A DNA stretch of 64,000 nucleotides. Source: Caldilineaceae bacterium (GTDB lineage: Bacteria > Chloroflexota > Anaerolineae > Caldilineales > Caldilineaceae). A program made the position numbers and the translations under genes. Each line of letters begins with the position of its first letter. Positions within the stretch are counted from its first letter, which is position 1. The stretch lies in assembly GCA_020433455.1 (NCBI GenBank), contig JAGRCP010000080.1, positions 83,617 through 147,616 on the forward strand, written 5' to 3'. This document shows positions 13,550 through 23,050 of this stretch, one piece after another. The notes below the pieces were generated by a model that had not been told where the DNA came from, made no database searches, and worked only from the letters and a program-made list of their open reading frames with translations.

Positions 13550-15328
13550 ATGCGAATGTCGCAGCTTTTTTTCCAAACCCTGCGCGAGGTCCCCGCAGAT
13601 GCTGAGATCGTCAGCCACCAGCTTATGCTGCGGGCCAGCCTCATGCGCCAACTGGCTGCGGGCATTTTTGATTACATGCCCCTTGGCCTGCGCGTCAAGC
13701 ACAAGTGCGAAAACATCATGCGCGCCGAGATGGACGCCATCGGCGGTCAGGAAGTCGTTCTGCCCGTGGTCCATCCCGCCGAGGTGTGGCAGCGCAGCAA
13801 CCGCTGGTACGAAATCGGCAGCGATTTGATGCGTATGAAAGATCGGAGTGATCGCGACATGGTGCTGGCCATGACCCACGAAGAGGTGATGGCCGATCTG
13901 GTGCAGCAGGTGGTGAGCAGCTATCGCCAACTGCCTTTTATCCTCTACCAGATTCAGACAAAGTTTCGGGATGAGCCCCGACCCCGGGCCGGCATGATCC
14001 GCGTGCGCGAATTTACCATGAAGGACGCCTACACCTTCGATCTGGACGGGGAAGGTCTGGACGCCGTCTACCCCCAATTTTACCAGGCCTACTTCAACAT
14101 TTTCCGCCGCTGCGGGCTGGACGTCATCGCCGTAGAGAGCGACGTGGGCATGATGGGCGGGACCATGGCCCACGAATTTATGGCCCTTACCCCCATCGGC
14201 GAAGATACCCTCCTCCTCTGCGACGCCTGCGGTTATAAGGCCAATCGCCAGGTGGCCGAGTTCCGCAAGCCCGCGCCGTCGGAGGAAGAGGCGCTCTCCC
14301 TGGAAGAGGTCTACACGCCCGATGTAAACACCATCGCCAAGCTGGCTGAATTCCTGGATATTCCCGAAAGCAAGACCGCCAAGGCCGTCTTCATGGTGGC
14401 GGAAATGGCGGATGACAAGGGCGACCCGCGTGAACAGTTCGTCTTTGCCGTGGTGCGGGGCGATATGGAACTGAACGAGACCAAGCTGACCAACGCGATC
14501 AAGGCCCGCCGCCTGCGTCCGGCCCGGGCGGAGGAGATTCAGGCCATCGGTGCGGAGGCGGGCTACGGTTCGCCTATCGGCATTGACCGCGCTCAGACCC
14601 TCCTGATAGTAGATGATCTGGTCGCCGCCGCCCCCAACCTGGTGGCGGGCGCCAACAAGGCGGGCTACCACTTCCGCAACGTCAACTATGGCCGGGATTA
14701 TGAAGCCGATATCGTGACGGATCTGGTTGCAGCGGGGGAAGGAGACGCCTGTCCCGTCTGCGGCCGGCCCCTGCACGCCGTGCGCGGCGTGGAGGTGGGC
14801 AACATCTTCAAGCTGGGGACCAAGTATAGCGAAGCCATGGGCGCCTACTACCTGGATGAGAACGGCGAGCGCAAGCCCATCGTCATGGGATCGTACGGCA
14901 TCGGCACGGGGCGCCTCATGGCTTGCGTCATTGAGGAACATAACGACGAATTCGGCATCAAGTGGCCCATCACCATCGCGCCCTATCAGGTGATGATTGT
15001 GGGATTGGGCACGGCCAAGCAGCCCGACGTGATCGAAGCAACCGAGCGCATCTATGCCGAGTTGACGGCTGCGGGTATTGAGACGCTCTATGATGACCGG
15101 GACGAGCGCGCCGGGGTTAAGTTTAACGATGCCGATCTTCTGGGCATTCCCTTGCGCCTGACCGTGGGCGGAAGGGGGCTTAAGAGCGGGCAATTGGAAC
15201 TTAAGCTGCGCCGGGACGGCAGTCAATACGATATTCCGACGAATGACGTAGTCGCCGCACTAAAGCGGATCATCGCCGAGGAAGAGGCGCTCATCCGGGC
15301 GACGCTCGCGGAAGAGACGCTGGCGTAA
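13550..15328 (+). CDS. proS: Prolyl-tRNA synthetase, bacterial type with editing insertion
   Basis: Charges tRNA-Pro. Class II core: motif 2 'FRDEPRPRAGMIRVREFTMK' near residue 138 and motif 3 'GSYGIGTGRLMACVIEE' near residue 447. The C-terminal anticodon-binding domain starts about 475 ('TIAPYQVMIVGLGT'). Between motifs 2 and 3 lies the YbaK-like editing insertion (about 245-400; 'KTAKAVFMVA', 'GDMELNETKL') that hydrolyses mischarged Ala-tRNA-Pro. A Cys pair 'CPVCG' sits near 399. The 592-residue length is normal for the bacterial form. Start ATG has CCGGAG upstream. An intrinsic terminator follows directly. Confidence 0.97.
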   Translation: MRMSQLFFQTLREVPADAEIVSHQLMLRASLMRQLAAGIFDYMPLGLRVKHKCENIMRAEMDAIGGQEVVLPVVHPAEVWQRSNRWYEIGSDLMRMKDRSDRDMVLAMTHEEVMADLVQQVVSSYRQLPFILYQIQTKFRDEPRPRAGMIRVREFTMKDAYTFDLDGEGLDAVYPQFYQAYFNIFRRCGLDVIAVESDVGMMGGTMAHEFMALTPIGEDTLLLCDACGYKANRQVAEFRKPAPSEEEALSLEEVYTPDVNTIAKLAEFLDIPESKTAKAVFMVAEMADDKGDPREQFVFAVVRGDMELNETKLTNAIKARRLRPARAEEIQAIGAEAGYGSPIGIDRAQTLLIVDDLVAAAPNLVAGANKAGYHFRNVNYGRDYEADIVTDLVAAGEGDACPVCGRPLHAVRGVEVGNIFKLGTKYSEAMGAYYLDENGERKPIVMGSYGIGTGRLMACVIEEHNDEFGIKWPITIAPYQVMIVGLGTAKQPDVIEATERIYAELTAAGIETLYDDRDERAGVKFNDADLLGIPLRLTVGGRGLKSGQLELKLRRDGSQYDIPTNDVVAALKRIIAEEEALIRATLAEETLA

Positions 15329-15353
15329 TTTATTTGGGCGCAGAGAAAATCCG

Positions 15354-15398
15354 GAGATCACAGGGGCGTTTGTTGTCCTCTGTGATCTCTCTTTTTCC
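15354..15398 (+). terminator. Intrinsic terminator after proS
   Basis: 10-bp perfect stem GAGATCACAG (15354-15363) with CTGTGATCTC (15380-15389), followed by TCTTTTTCC. It lies 26 bases past the proS stop. Confidence 0.85.
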
Positions 15399-15427
15399 GG
15401 CCTCTACTTTCCTGAAGATACAAAACT

Positions 15428-16822
15428 ATGCTCCCTGATCCAACGACCGCACCCGCGGATTTCGCCTACTACAACGTCATCGACCAGATCTATCACGTGG
15501 AGTGGTCCGCACCCAAACTGGCGCGCCTGGAATTACTGCGCCGTTCCATTCGCACCCTCTGGCCAGATGGTCACCCCACCCGCCTGCTTCATGTCGCGGG
15601 CACGGGCGGCAAAGGCTCTACCTGCCGCTTTCTGGAGGTGGGCCTGGGTACGGTTGCACGCGCCGGCTCTTTTATGAGTCCCCACATCTTTGATTACCGG
15701 GAACGCTTCAGCATCAACGGCGAATTTGCCGCGCGTGAATCCATTATGCGGGCGTGGGAGACGCGCGTCAGGCCCTTTTGCGTCCAACTGGCTTTGGATG
15801 AGCCGCATCATGCGCATAGCTTTCTGGAGACGTCCATTCTCATTGCCCTGGTTCTCTTCCAGGAAGCGGGCATAGAATGGGCCGCGATTGAGACAGGCGT
15901 AGGCGGGCGCTATGATCAGACCCGGGCCCTGGACGTGGAAGCGACGCTTCTTACCAACGTGGGCAGCGATCACGCCCACATGCTGGGTCGGGAACAGTGG
16001 CAGCGCGCGCTGGACAAGGCGGGCATTGCCCGGCCCGCGGTTCCCTTTTTTACCAGCGCGCAGGATGAATTGACGCTGAAAGTGGTGCGGGAGATCTGCG
16101 CCGCCGTCGGCGCGCCGCTGCAGATTGTGGGCGCGGCGGATGTGGAGGCGCTGGGGGAGGACCTTGCCGCCTGGTTCGATCCACCCACGCCGCCCGATTC
16201 GCTCCTCAACGCGCATTACCAGCGCTGGAATGCCGCGCTGGCCCTTGCCGCTATCCGCGGTCTGCTGCCGGATATCGATCAGCGCGTCGTGCTGGCCGCC
16301 TTCCGCGACGCTCAGTTACTGGGCCGCTTCTGGCAGGTGAATGAGTATACCTACGCCGACATTGCCCACAATGCGGAAAAGATCGCGGCCTTGGCCAAAG
16401 AAATCGACGTGCGCTTTGCCGGTCGTGGGCGCATCCTGGTCGTAGGCCTATCGGGCCGGCGCGCGCCTCTGCAAGTTTTCCCTGCTCTGGCCGACATAGC
16501 CAAGGCCATCATTGTCACCGGCGCTTCCTTTAAGGGGCAGGACCCCGGCGAGGTCCGCCGTCAGCTCGACGCCCTCAACCTGGATATTCCCACGCTGGTT
16601 ATCAGCGAGCCGCGTCAGGCGCTGGAACTGGCCGACTCCATGCGCCACGACGATGACGTTATCATCCTCACCGGCTCGACTTACATGATCGAACAGGTGC
16701 TTAACCCTGACCCCTATTTGCGCACCATGAGCGCAACCTTCGGCTGGCGCATGGACGAGAAGACCAAAGCCAGCGGCACCGTTACGCTGGACCTGCCGAC
16801 CGGACCGTCGGTGGTACGCTGA
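15428..16822 (+). CDS. folC: Folylpolyglutamate synthase / dihydrofolate synthase (FolC)
   Basis: Mur-ligase-family enzyme that adds glutamate to folates. The ATP P-loop 'HVAGTGGKGSTCRFLEVGL' lies near residue 55. 'SPHIFDYRERFSINGE' (folate/omega-loop region) and 'WAAIETGVGGRYDQT' near 155 follow. 'LLTNVGSDHAHMLG' marks the Mg-binding His region, and the C-terminal Mur ligase domain contains 'DIAHNAEKIAALAKEI'. The common FolC signature 'DGAHNP' is replaced by 'DIAHNAE', and 'GRFW' replaces 'GR(F/L)E'. So it could be a FolC-like paralogue with altered chemistry, though full length (464 residues) and the P-loop argue for activity. The next gene starts 15 bases downstream. Confidence 0.85.
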   Translation: MLPDPTTAPADFAYYNVIDQIYHVEWSAPKLARLELLRRSIRTLWPDGHPTRLLHVAGTGGKGSTCRFLEVGLGTVARAGSFMSPHIFDYRERFSINGEFAARESIMRAWETRVRPFCVQLALDEPHHAHSFLETSILIALVLFQEAGIEWAAIETGVGGRYDQTRALDVEATLLTNVGSDHAHMLGREQWQRALDKAGIARPAVPFFTSAQDELTLKVVREICAAVGAPLQIVGAADVEALGEDLAAWFDPPTPPDSLLNAHYQRWNAALALAAIRGLLPDIDQRVVLAAFRDAQLLGRFWQVNEYTYADIAHNAEKIAALAKEIDVRFAGRGRILVVGLSGRRAPLQVFPALADIAKAIIVTGASFKGQDPGEVRRQLDALNLDIPTLVISEPRQALELADSMRHDDDVIILTGSTYMIEQVLNPDPYLRTMSATFGWRMDEKTKASGTVTLDLPTGPSVVR

Positions 16823-16837
16823 ATTGAGGCGTGCAAC

Positions 16838-19354
16838 GTGAGGCGTGACGGCGTGAAGCGCGGCACAGCGCGCACACAGGCGATTTGGCTGGGCCTGGCG
16901 GCGGTTGTCGCGCTCAACGTGCTGGGCAGTCTTTACTGGATCCGGCGCAATGTGGTCATGGTGGGGCGTGATCCCGGCGGCCACCTGGAGCGCACCCTGC
17001 GCGCCGCGGATATCCTCCACGCGCCGTCGGTTCACACCCTCTTCGATCTCTTTACCCTCCACGACTATCGGCCGCCCCTGCTCTACATTGCCGCGCAGCC
17101 TTTCTACGCGCTCTTCGGCATCAGCATGGACAGCGCGCAGCTCACCAACGTCTTCTTTTTTGTGACGGTGCTGCTCCTCACCTTCCTGCTGGCTCGAACG
17201 GCAATGGCCGACGATGGGGCCGACGGGTACGCGCTCCTCGCGGTTGTCCTCACCGGCCTGCTGCCCATGATGGCCGCTATGTCCCGGCTTTTTTACATGG
17301 AGCATCTGCTCACCACGTTGCTGCTCCTGAACATACTGGCCCTGCTCAAGAGCGACGGTTTTCAACGCCGGGGATGGAGCCTGGTCTGGGGCGCGAGCCT
17401 GGGATTCGCGCTCCTCACCAAGTGGACCGCCCCCATTTACATCCTTCTGCCTACGCTTTGGGTGCTGTGGCGCGCCGATTTTATCGGGCGGCAGAGGCGT
17501 GCGTTGCGCAATATCCGCCTGGACTGGCCGCGCCTGGGCATGAGTCTGGCCGGCGCGCTGGTCATCACGGCGCTTTGGTATCTGCCCAATCGCACAGCAG
17601 CCCGGGAGATGTTTCTGGGCGATTGGATGGCCCTGCTCTGGGTGATGAGCCTGGCTGCGCTCTTATATGCGTGGCGCATGCCCAGGAAGATGCTGAACAA
17701 CGTGTGGACGGCCGTACTCCTCGCTCTGGTTATCGCCAGCGTCTGGTACTTCCCCCGCATCGATTTCCTCTCCCGCCTGTCGGACGTGGCTTTCGGTACC
17801 GACCGGGGCAATCAGGAATCGGTCAATCTTTTGCGCCTGAGCAACTATACCCGCTACTTCACCATGTGGGCGCAGGAACTGATGGGTCCTTTGGCTACGC
17901 TGCTCATTCTGCCGCCCGCGCTGTTGATTTGGCTGCGCCGCGCGTTCGGCCGGCAGCGCGTCCGGCCGGGAATCATGGCGCTTTGGTTCACGCTGCTCTC
18001 TGCCTATGTCCTGCTCATGTTTCTGGCCCAGGCCACATCCCGCAACATTGCACCCCTGGCGCCCATCGTCTGCATTCTCATTGCCGATAGCCTGCGGGAC
18101 GTGCGCCGACCCGTGGCCATATTCCTGGCCGGGTTGTGGATCGGCGTGCTCCTCTTCCAATGGTCAATCTACACGTTTGATGAACTGGCCCCCGTCCAGG
18201 AACGGACGCCGGCCCTTTGGACCACAGGCGACTACATGGCCTGGCCCGCTACCCGGGGTACGGATCCCGGCTACTGGATCCAGCCCGATGTGCTGGACCA
18301 GATCGATCCGCCGGGCGCCGCGCTCGACGCCCGGCCCGTCACGTTCGGCATGCTGGTCGATTCCCGGGAAATCCACCGGGGTTCCTTCCGCTACCTCATC
18401 GGTGCGCAAGGACGCAACGTAGAGTTGACTGCACTTTCCGAGCCGGAGACGGGCAGTTGGAGTCACCTGTTGGCCAATGAGTGGGTGCTGGTTAAGGACG
18501 GCGATCCGGGCGATATTGTGGAGCCGGGATTGAGCGTACTGGCGCGCATTCAGGCCGGCGATCCTCTCTTCACGCGCCTCTACGCGCCGGTGAAGGAGTA
18601 TCCGCTGCCCGACGGCGATACGGTCACGCTTTATCGCCGCAGCGAGGGCCACCCCCGCCCCACCGATTTCCCGGTCATCCTTATCGAGACCCAAGGCATC
18701 GCCGAGGCGATCAACCGCTGGTGGAGCGGGCATGCAACTCTCTTTATCTCTAATGCGGACACGGCAACCTGGGTGGGGATCCACGATCTGGTCGCCGACG
18801 ACATCCGCGTGCCGCGTGCCGGGGAAACGCTTGAGGACCTTTTGGGCGCGGATGCCCGGGAAGTGATCATGGCCGTCACCCGCTACGATACGGCCGACGT
18901 TCAAGCGTGGCTGCGGGGCAACAGCCGCTTCATCACCGAAGTCGGCGACGGCGAATTCCGGCTTTCGCTTTTTGCCCGGCCTGTGCGCCCGTTGGACGCG
19001 CTGCCGGTCCGCTCAGCCTGGGAAGCCGTCAGCGTGGATGAGTTGCGCAGCTATGCCGCCGTTGCCCCGGGCGAGGCCCTGCCGGTTGATCTGGCGCTGT
19101 CGGGCCAAACCGACGGTACGCGTAAACTCTCTGTGCGGCTAATGGACGCAGCGGGCAACGCGGTCTGGCAGCGGGACGTCACGGCCGAGCCCGCCGTACG
19201 CCTGACGCTCCTCGTCCCGCCGGATGCGCTGCCGGGCGCCCATACGCTGCGCGCCGTCCTTTATGACGGCGCGACGGGGGAAACCTTCGCCGATCGTACA
19301 GGGGAGGCGGCGGCGTTGCTTACTGAGGTAATGGTCGAGTCCCCGGCTCAATAA
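16838..19354 (+). CDS. Membrane glycosyltransferase of the GT39/GT83 (PMT/ArnT) type
   Basis: 838 residues starting from GTG 16838, 15 bases after folC. The N-terminal half has about 11-12 transmembrane segments. The first outside loop carries an acidic residue ('MVGRDPGGHLERTL'), as in polyprenyl-phosphate-sugar-dependent transferases. The C-terminal about 350 residues are soluble and presumably extracytoplasmic, with a beta-sandwich-like end ('LPVDLALSGQTDGTRKLSVR'). A similar architecture with a C-terminal sandwich domain occurs in the second transferase of this window (52.4 kb). The likely role is glycosylation of cell-surface protein or lipid; donor and acceptor are unknown. Tight spacing to folC suggests read-through transcription rather than functional linkage. 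Confidence 0.7.
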   Translation: MRRDGVKRGTARTQAIWLGLAAVVALNVLGSLYWIRRNVVMVGRDPGGHLERTLRAADILHAPSVHTLFDLFTLHDYRPPLLYIAAQPFYALFGISMDSAQLTNVFFFVTVLLLTFLLARTAMADDGADGYALLAVVLTGLLPMMAAMSRLFYMEHLLTTLLLLNILALLKSDGFQRRGWSLVWGASLGFALLTKWTAPIYILLPTLWVLWRADFIGRQRRALRNIRLDWPRLGMSLAGALVITALWYLPNRTAAREMFLGDWMALLWVMSLAALLYAWRMPRKMLNNVWTAVLLALVIASVWYFPRIDFLSRLSDVAFGTDRGNQESVNLLRLSNYTRYFTMWAQELMGPLATLLILPPALLIWLRRAFGRQRVRPGIMALWFTLLSAYVLLMFLAQATSRNIAPLAPIVCILIADSLRDVRRPVAIFLAGLWIGVLLFQWSIYTFDELAPVQERTPALWTTGDYMAWPATRGTDPGYWIQPDVLDQIDPPGAALDARPVTFGMLVDSREIHRGSFRYLIGAQGRNVELTALSEPETGSWSHLLANEWVLVKDGDPGDIVEPGLSVLARIQAGDPLFTRLYAPVKEYPLPDGDTVTLYRRSEGHPRPTDFPVILIETQGIAEAINRWWSGHATLFISNADTATWVGIHDLVADDIRVPRAGETLEDLLGADAREVIMAVTRYDTADVQAWLRGNSRFITEVGDGEFRLSLFARPVRPLDALPVRSAWEAVSVDELRSYAAVAPGEALPVDLALSGQTDGTRKLSVRLMDAAGNAVWQRDVTAEPAVRLTLLVPPDALPGAHTLRAVLYDGATGETFADRTGEAAALLTEVMVESPAQ

Positions 19355-19391
19355 CCCGCGGACAACGGAAGCCCTCTGCCGCCCCTCCCGG

Positions 19392-20858
19392 CTATTCGGC
19401 GTAAAACTGTTCGGCGAGCGCCCCAAGCGCAAGGTATTCGTCCGTCACGTTCTGCATGGAGCGGGTTCTCGGCACGTTTTCGACGATGACTGCCGGGGAC
19501 CAGGCGTCCCGCACCTGCTCGACATTTTGGTTTGTCAACACGGTCGCGGCCTGTACGCAAGCGCCTCGGGCAGTGGCTTCCGGCACATCCAGCAAGTTGA
19601 CGGGAGATTGGAGCAAATCGGCCAGCACCTGACGATAGGCCGGAGAATTCGCGCCGCCGCCGGTGACCACGACGCGGCCGTCCGCCGCCAGCCCCGATTC
19701 CTTCAGCACGTTATGGCCGGCCACAAGCCCCAGAAGTACGCCCTCGAACGCGGCCAGCGCCAACTGTTCCCGGGTCGTGTTGTTCGTCAGGTTGGCCAAC
19801 ATGCCTTGCGTAAGCGGTCGATTGGGCGAGCGCTCTCCATCAAAATAGGCCGCCAGGACCGGCCGCGCTTCGTTAATGGGCGCGGCCAGGGCCAGTTCGG
19901 CCAGTTCAACGTGATTGACGCCCAGCAGGCGCGCAAAGGTATCCGTAACTTTGGTCGCATTCAGGGTGCAGACCAGGGGCAGATAGCCTCCGGCTGCGTC
20001 AGCCACGCAATTGACCAGGCCGCTGAAATCCATGACCGGCGCTTTTGCTACGCTCATGACGACGCCGGACGTGCCCAGGCTGTAGAGCACCTCGTTTTCG
20101 GCCAGGCCCAACCCCAGCGCTCCTGCGTGTTGATCCCCCGCACCCGGCCCCACAATCACGTCGGGACGCAGCCCCAGCTCGTGGGCGACGCGGGCGTGAA
20201 GCGTACCGGCTGCCTCACTGGGCTCCAGAACCGTCGGGAGGACAGGAGCCCAGTCAATTCCCTCATCGATCACGTCTGCCAGCAGATTCGTCAGCCAATT
20301 CCCCTCCACGCTGAAGTAGCCGGTCCCCGATGCGTCGGAGTGATCGGTAACGTGGCGGCCGGAAAGCCGGTAGGTCAGCCAGTCATGGGGGACGCATATG
20401 TGCCGCAAATGCTGCAAGTGTTCGGGCTCGTGTTGGGCAACCCAGGCCAACTTGGTAATCGTAAACGCAGCCGTGGGAACGGACCCGACGGTGCGCACCC
20501 AGTAATCTACGCCCAAACGATCCACCATGGCCGCGGCCTGGGGCGCTGAGGTCGTATCGTTCCACAGCTTGACCGGGCGCAGGACCTCTCCCGCGCCGTC
20601 CATGAGAACCAGTCCGTGACATTGGGCGGCAACGCTGATTGCATCAATCGAGTTGGGGGCAATGCCGCCCGCGGTCAGGGCATTGTCCAGCGCGATGGTA
20701 AATGCGCGCCACCAATCGTCGGGATCCTGTTCGCTGACGGGGGGGTAGGTTGGCGGCAGGGGACTCTTGCCCGTGCTTAATAACGCGCCGGTATCCGCAT
20801 CGCGTAATTCCACGGTGCATGATTGGGTTGAGCTATCTACGCCTGCAACGATGGGCAT
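19392..20858 (-). CDS. FGGY-family carbohydrate kinase, xylulokinase-like
   Basis: Cytosolic sugar kinase; closest by pattern to xylulokinase (xylulose to xylulose 5-phosphate). N-terminal ATPase fold 'IVAGVDSSTQSCTVELRD'; 'EQDPDDWW' near residue 45; substrate-side motif 'AAQCHGLVLMD' near 78; 'DHSDASGTGYF' near 170. The catalytic Asp lies in 'VGPGAGDQHAGALG' (about 236), and the C-terminal signature is 'VVTGGGANSPAYRQVLADLL'. Full length (488). Ribosome site AAAGG upstream. It is the last gene of a minus-strand unit behind a SIS isomerase and a SorC-type regulator and opposite a CUT2 importer, so it should phosphorylate the imported sugar or its ketose product. A second kinase of this family lies at 61.7 kb. 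Confidence 0.88.
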   Translation of the reverse strand: MPIVAGVDSSTQSCTVELRDADTGALLSTGKSPLPPTYPPVSEQDPDDWWRAFTIALDNALTAGGIAPNSIDAISVAAQCHGLVLMDGAGEVLRPVKLWNDTTSAPQAAAMVDRLGVDYWVRTVGSVPTAAFTITKLAWVAQHEPEHLQHLRHICVPHDWLTYRLSGRHVTDHSDASGTGYFSVEGNWLTNLLADVIDEGIDWAPVLPTVLEPSEAAGTLHARVAHELGLRPDVIVGPGAGDQHAGALGLGLAENEVLYSLGTSGVVMSVAKAPVMDFSGLVNCVADAAGGYLPLVCTLNATKVTDTFARLLGVNHVELAELALAAPINEARPVLAAYFDGERSPNRPLTQGMLANLTNNTTREQLALAAFEGVLLGLVAGHNVLKESGLAADGRVVVTGGGANSPAYRQVLADLLQSPVNLLDVPEATARGACVQAATVLTNQNVEQVRDAWSPAVIVENVPRTRSMQNVTDEYLALGALAEQFYAE

Positions 20859-20981
20859 GGGGAATTCCTTTTGTCTGCTTTTCTACAAAATCACGTGTGA
20901 CAGCAAGTTGAAAATTTGATCCGGCTTATTCATCGGCGACCCGTACGGTCGCCCACTGCATTGCCGCGTTTGCCGCTTCTC

Positions 20982-21590
20982 TCACTTATCGATTTGCGTA
21001 CGAATAAGTTCCACCACCCCGCCGGAAGGATGGGTCTGTATCAGGGTGGCGTCATCAAAACCGTGGAGCTTTTTGGTGGCCAGGCAAAGCGCGTCGCAGA
21101 TTGCACCGGCCGTCAGCGTGCTGCCCATGGGGTAGATGCCGTCGCCTTCGGCTTGCGTAAAAGCGGGCTGGGTCAGCACCAAATCACTCCGCTCCGCCAG
21201 CGGTGAATCCGGCTGCCACGTCAGGCTGATGACCTTGCCGCCCCTTTCCCGGGTCACCTGGGCAAAATCATTGATCTCCGCGCTCCGGCCGGCTTTAGAA
21301 AAGGCGACGAGAATATCGCCCGGACGGACGGCGGCCGAGGGGCCATGCAGCGCATCGGCCGGATGGACGAAAAACGCGCGGGAGCCGGTTGTGGAAAGAA
21401 CGTGGCTCAGCCTGCGGGCAATGGTGCCGGACGTCCCCGACCCCGTCGTCATAATGATGCCGGAGCAATTGCTGAGCATATCCACCGCCGTCACAAACGT
21501 ATCGTCGAGCATGTCCGCCGTCGCGGCCAGCGCTTCGGCCTCCATACGGATAAAGTGGCGGGCTTCAGCCAGAATCGCTTTCTTGTCCAT
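20982..21590 (-). CDS. SIS-domain sugar-phosphate isomerase (KdsD/hexuloisomerase-like)
   Basis: 202-residue single SIS domain. '[19 protein letters not shown]' is the phosphosugar-binding loop, and '[16 protein letters not shown]' and '[16 protein letters not shown]' match arabinose-5-phosphate isomerases. It lacks the C-terminal CBS pair of KdsD/GutQ, so it has the size of stand-alone SIS isomerases. No KDO pathway gene is nearby. Instead it sits between a pentulose-type kinase and a SorC regulator, so it probably isomerises a pentose or other sugar phosphate in that pathway. Start supported by GAGGAG 10 bases upstream. Confidence 0.78.
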   Translation of the reverse strand: MDKKAILAEARHFIRMEAEALAATADMLDDTFVTAVDMLSNCSGIIMTTGSGTSGTIARRLSHVLSTTGSRAFFVHPADALHGPSAAVRPGDILVAFSKAGRSAEINDFAQVTRERGGKVISLTWQPDSPLAERSDLVLTQPAFTQAEGDGIYPMGSTLTAGAICDALCLATKKLHGFDDATLIQTHPSGGVVELIRTQIDK

Positions 21591-21672
21591 GCGACTAAAT
21601 TCTCCTCTATGTTTGCTTGTTGTAATGCGCTGTAATAAATAGGTTTATGGTTGGTTTGAATTAATGCTGCGG

Positions 21673-22656
21673 TTAATCCGATAACAAGCGCACCGCGGCC
21701 GCGGAATCCGTCACAAGGACATTGATCAAGCCGGCGGACAGTGCGCCGCGGATCGCCCGCACTTTGACATCACCGCCGGCTACGCCGATGACCCGGTCGA
21801 TTTTTCGCAGGCTGGCCGGCGTAACGGCAATAAGACGCGCGTCCAAATCCCGCTCTGCGTCCTCGCTCAGCAGCCTTCCCTCTTCGGTAAAAAAACGCCC
21901 GCAGACATCGCCCACGTACCCGGCATTGACCAGATCCAGCACTTCAAATGAGTCGGCGTATCCGGCGCGCAGCCATTGTGAGATGCGGGGATCGGTGGCG
22001 CCGATGCCCACCAGCGCCACGTCGGCTCGATTCGCCAGGCTCAGCGTTTCGAGGACCGGCGGCTCGTTGAGAAGACTCTGGGTGAGTCCGGCATCTTTGA
22101 CCACAATCGGCGCGGGTAAGTATCGATACGTGCCGCCCAGCTTTTCGGCAACCAGCCGCGGCAATTCAACCCCGCCGATGAGGGAACCGCCCGCCGCTCC
22201 GCACATTTGCACGGCGGTTATGCTGATGGGCCCCGCGACATGAATTGCCTGTATCGTGCTGTATACGGCGCTGCCCCACGAGATGCCTACAATATATTCG
22301 TCACGCAGGCAGCTGATGAGGAGACGCGCGGCCAATATTCCCAATCCGTCAATCATCTGCGAATACGACAGATCGTTGCTGAGCAGCACCCTCGCCGCCT
22401 TGAGCTGGAATTTGTTTTGCAACTGCTCGGCAAGCTGCATGTCGGATTGCCAGGGATAGTGTACGGTTATGCGCACGATCCCCTCATTGCGCGCCTCTTC
22501 CAGCAAGCGTGAAATGGTGGAGGGGTGGCGTTCGATTTGTTGTGCAATCTCGCGCTGGTTAAAGCCCTGTTCGTAATATAAATGGGCTACCCTGGCCAAC
22601 AGGTTGAGGTATTCTGAATGTTCGCGCTCTTTTGAGGATGTTGATTGGGAAGCCAT
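21673..22656 (-). CDS. SorC/DeoR-type sugar-responsive transcriptional regulator
   Basis: 327 residues. An N-terminal helix-turn-helix (about 22-60; 'FNQREIAQQIERHPSTISRL') is followed by the SorC-type phosphosugar-binding domain with 'GISWGSAVYSTIQAI' (about 124), 'QMCGAAGGSL' and the C-terminal 'VIGVAGGDVKVRAIRGAL'. Regulators of this family bind operators as tetramers and respond to sugar phosphates. It is divergent from the importer genes and upstream of the isomerase and kinase genes, so it very likely controls both arms through the 22.66-23.05 kb region. The start has CGGAGA upstream. Confidence 0.9.
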   Translation of the reverse strand: MASQSTSSKEREHSEYLNLLARVAHLYYEQGFNQREIAQQIERHPSTISRLLEEARNEGIVRITVHYPWQSDMQLAEQLQNKFQLKAARVLLSNDLSYSQMIDGLGILAARLLISCLRDEYIVGISWGSAVYSTIQAIHVAGPISITAVQMCGAAGGSLIGGVELPRLVAEKLGGTYRYLPAPIVVKDAGLTQSLLNEPPVLETLSLANRADVALVGIGATDPRISQWLRAGYADSFEVLDLVNAGYVGDVCGRFFTEEGRLLSEDAERDLDARLIAVTPASLRKIDRVIGVAGGDVKVRAIRGALSAGLINVLVTDSAAAVRLLSD

Positions 22657-23050
22657 AAATAGTCTCCGCGCTATTCCTTAACGACACTGTTGCGCATTTC
22701 CGCTGATTAGGCTCTAAGCATTTCCAAAAGGAACGAAACACTTTCGCAATACACTACTTGACAAAAAAATAGACCGATGCTAATTTTGTACACAAATGTG
22801 CGCGTGAATGCAATATAATGCAGGGTTGTTGCGTAAGTCAAGGAGATGATATTGTTTTCCCCGCCATTCTGGGCCGATCATCCCGACAATCCGCTTGTAG
22901 CCCATGCACAGATACCGCTTCCCGTTTCGCTGGTAAATTCCGATATTCCCTTCTTCCCCCATCAGAAAAAATAAAGCAAGCATTGTTTCTTTGGTAGTAC
23001 TGCTTTGGCGATACAAAGGCGAGCAAAATAAGTCAGATAAGGAAACCACT
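22657..23050. promoter_or_regulatory. Divergent control region of the sugar locus
   Basis: 394-base AT-rich gap. Plus-strand candidates: TTGACA at 22758-22763 with TAATTT 17 bases on (22781-22786), and a separate TATAAT at 22814-22819. Inverted repeats that could be SorC operators: TTTGT-AC-ACAAA (22785-22796), CGAAA-CAC-TTTCG (near 22733-22746) and TTCC-AAAA-GGAA just before it. The rest (22830-23040) has only short open frames on the minus strand that I do not regard as genes. Confidence 0.55.

Noticed and set aside
13523..15226. 567-codon open frame opposite proS
   Set aside because: Composition shadow of a highly conserved synthetase; no independent start signals or motifs.
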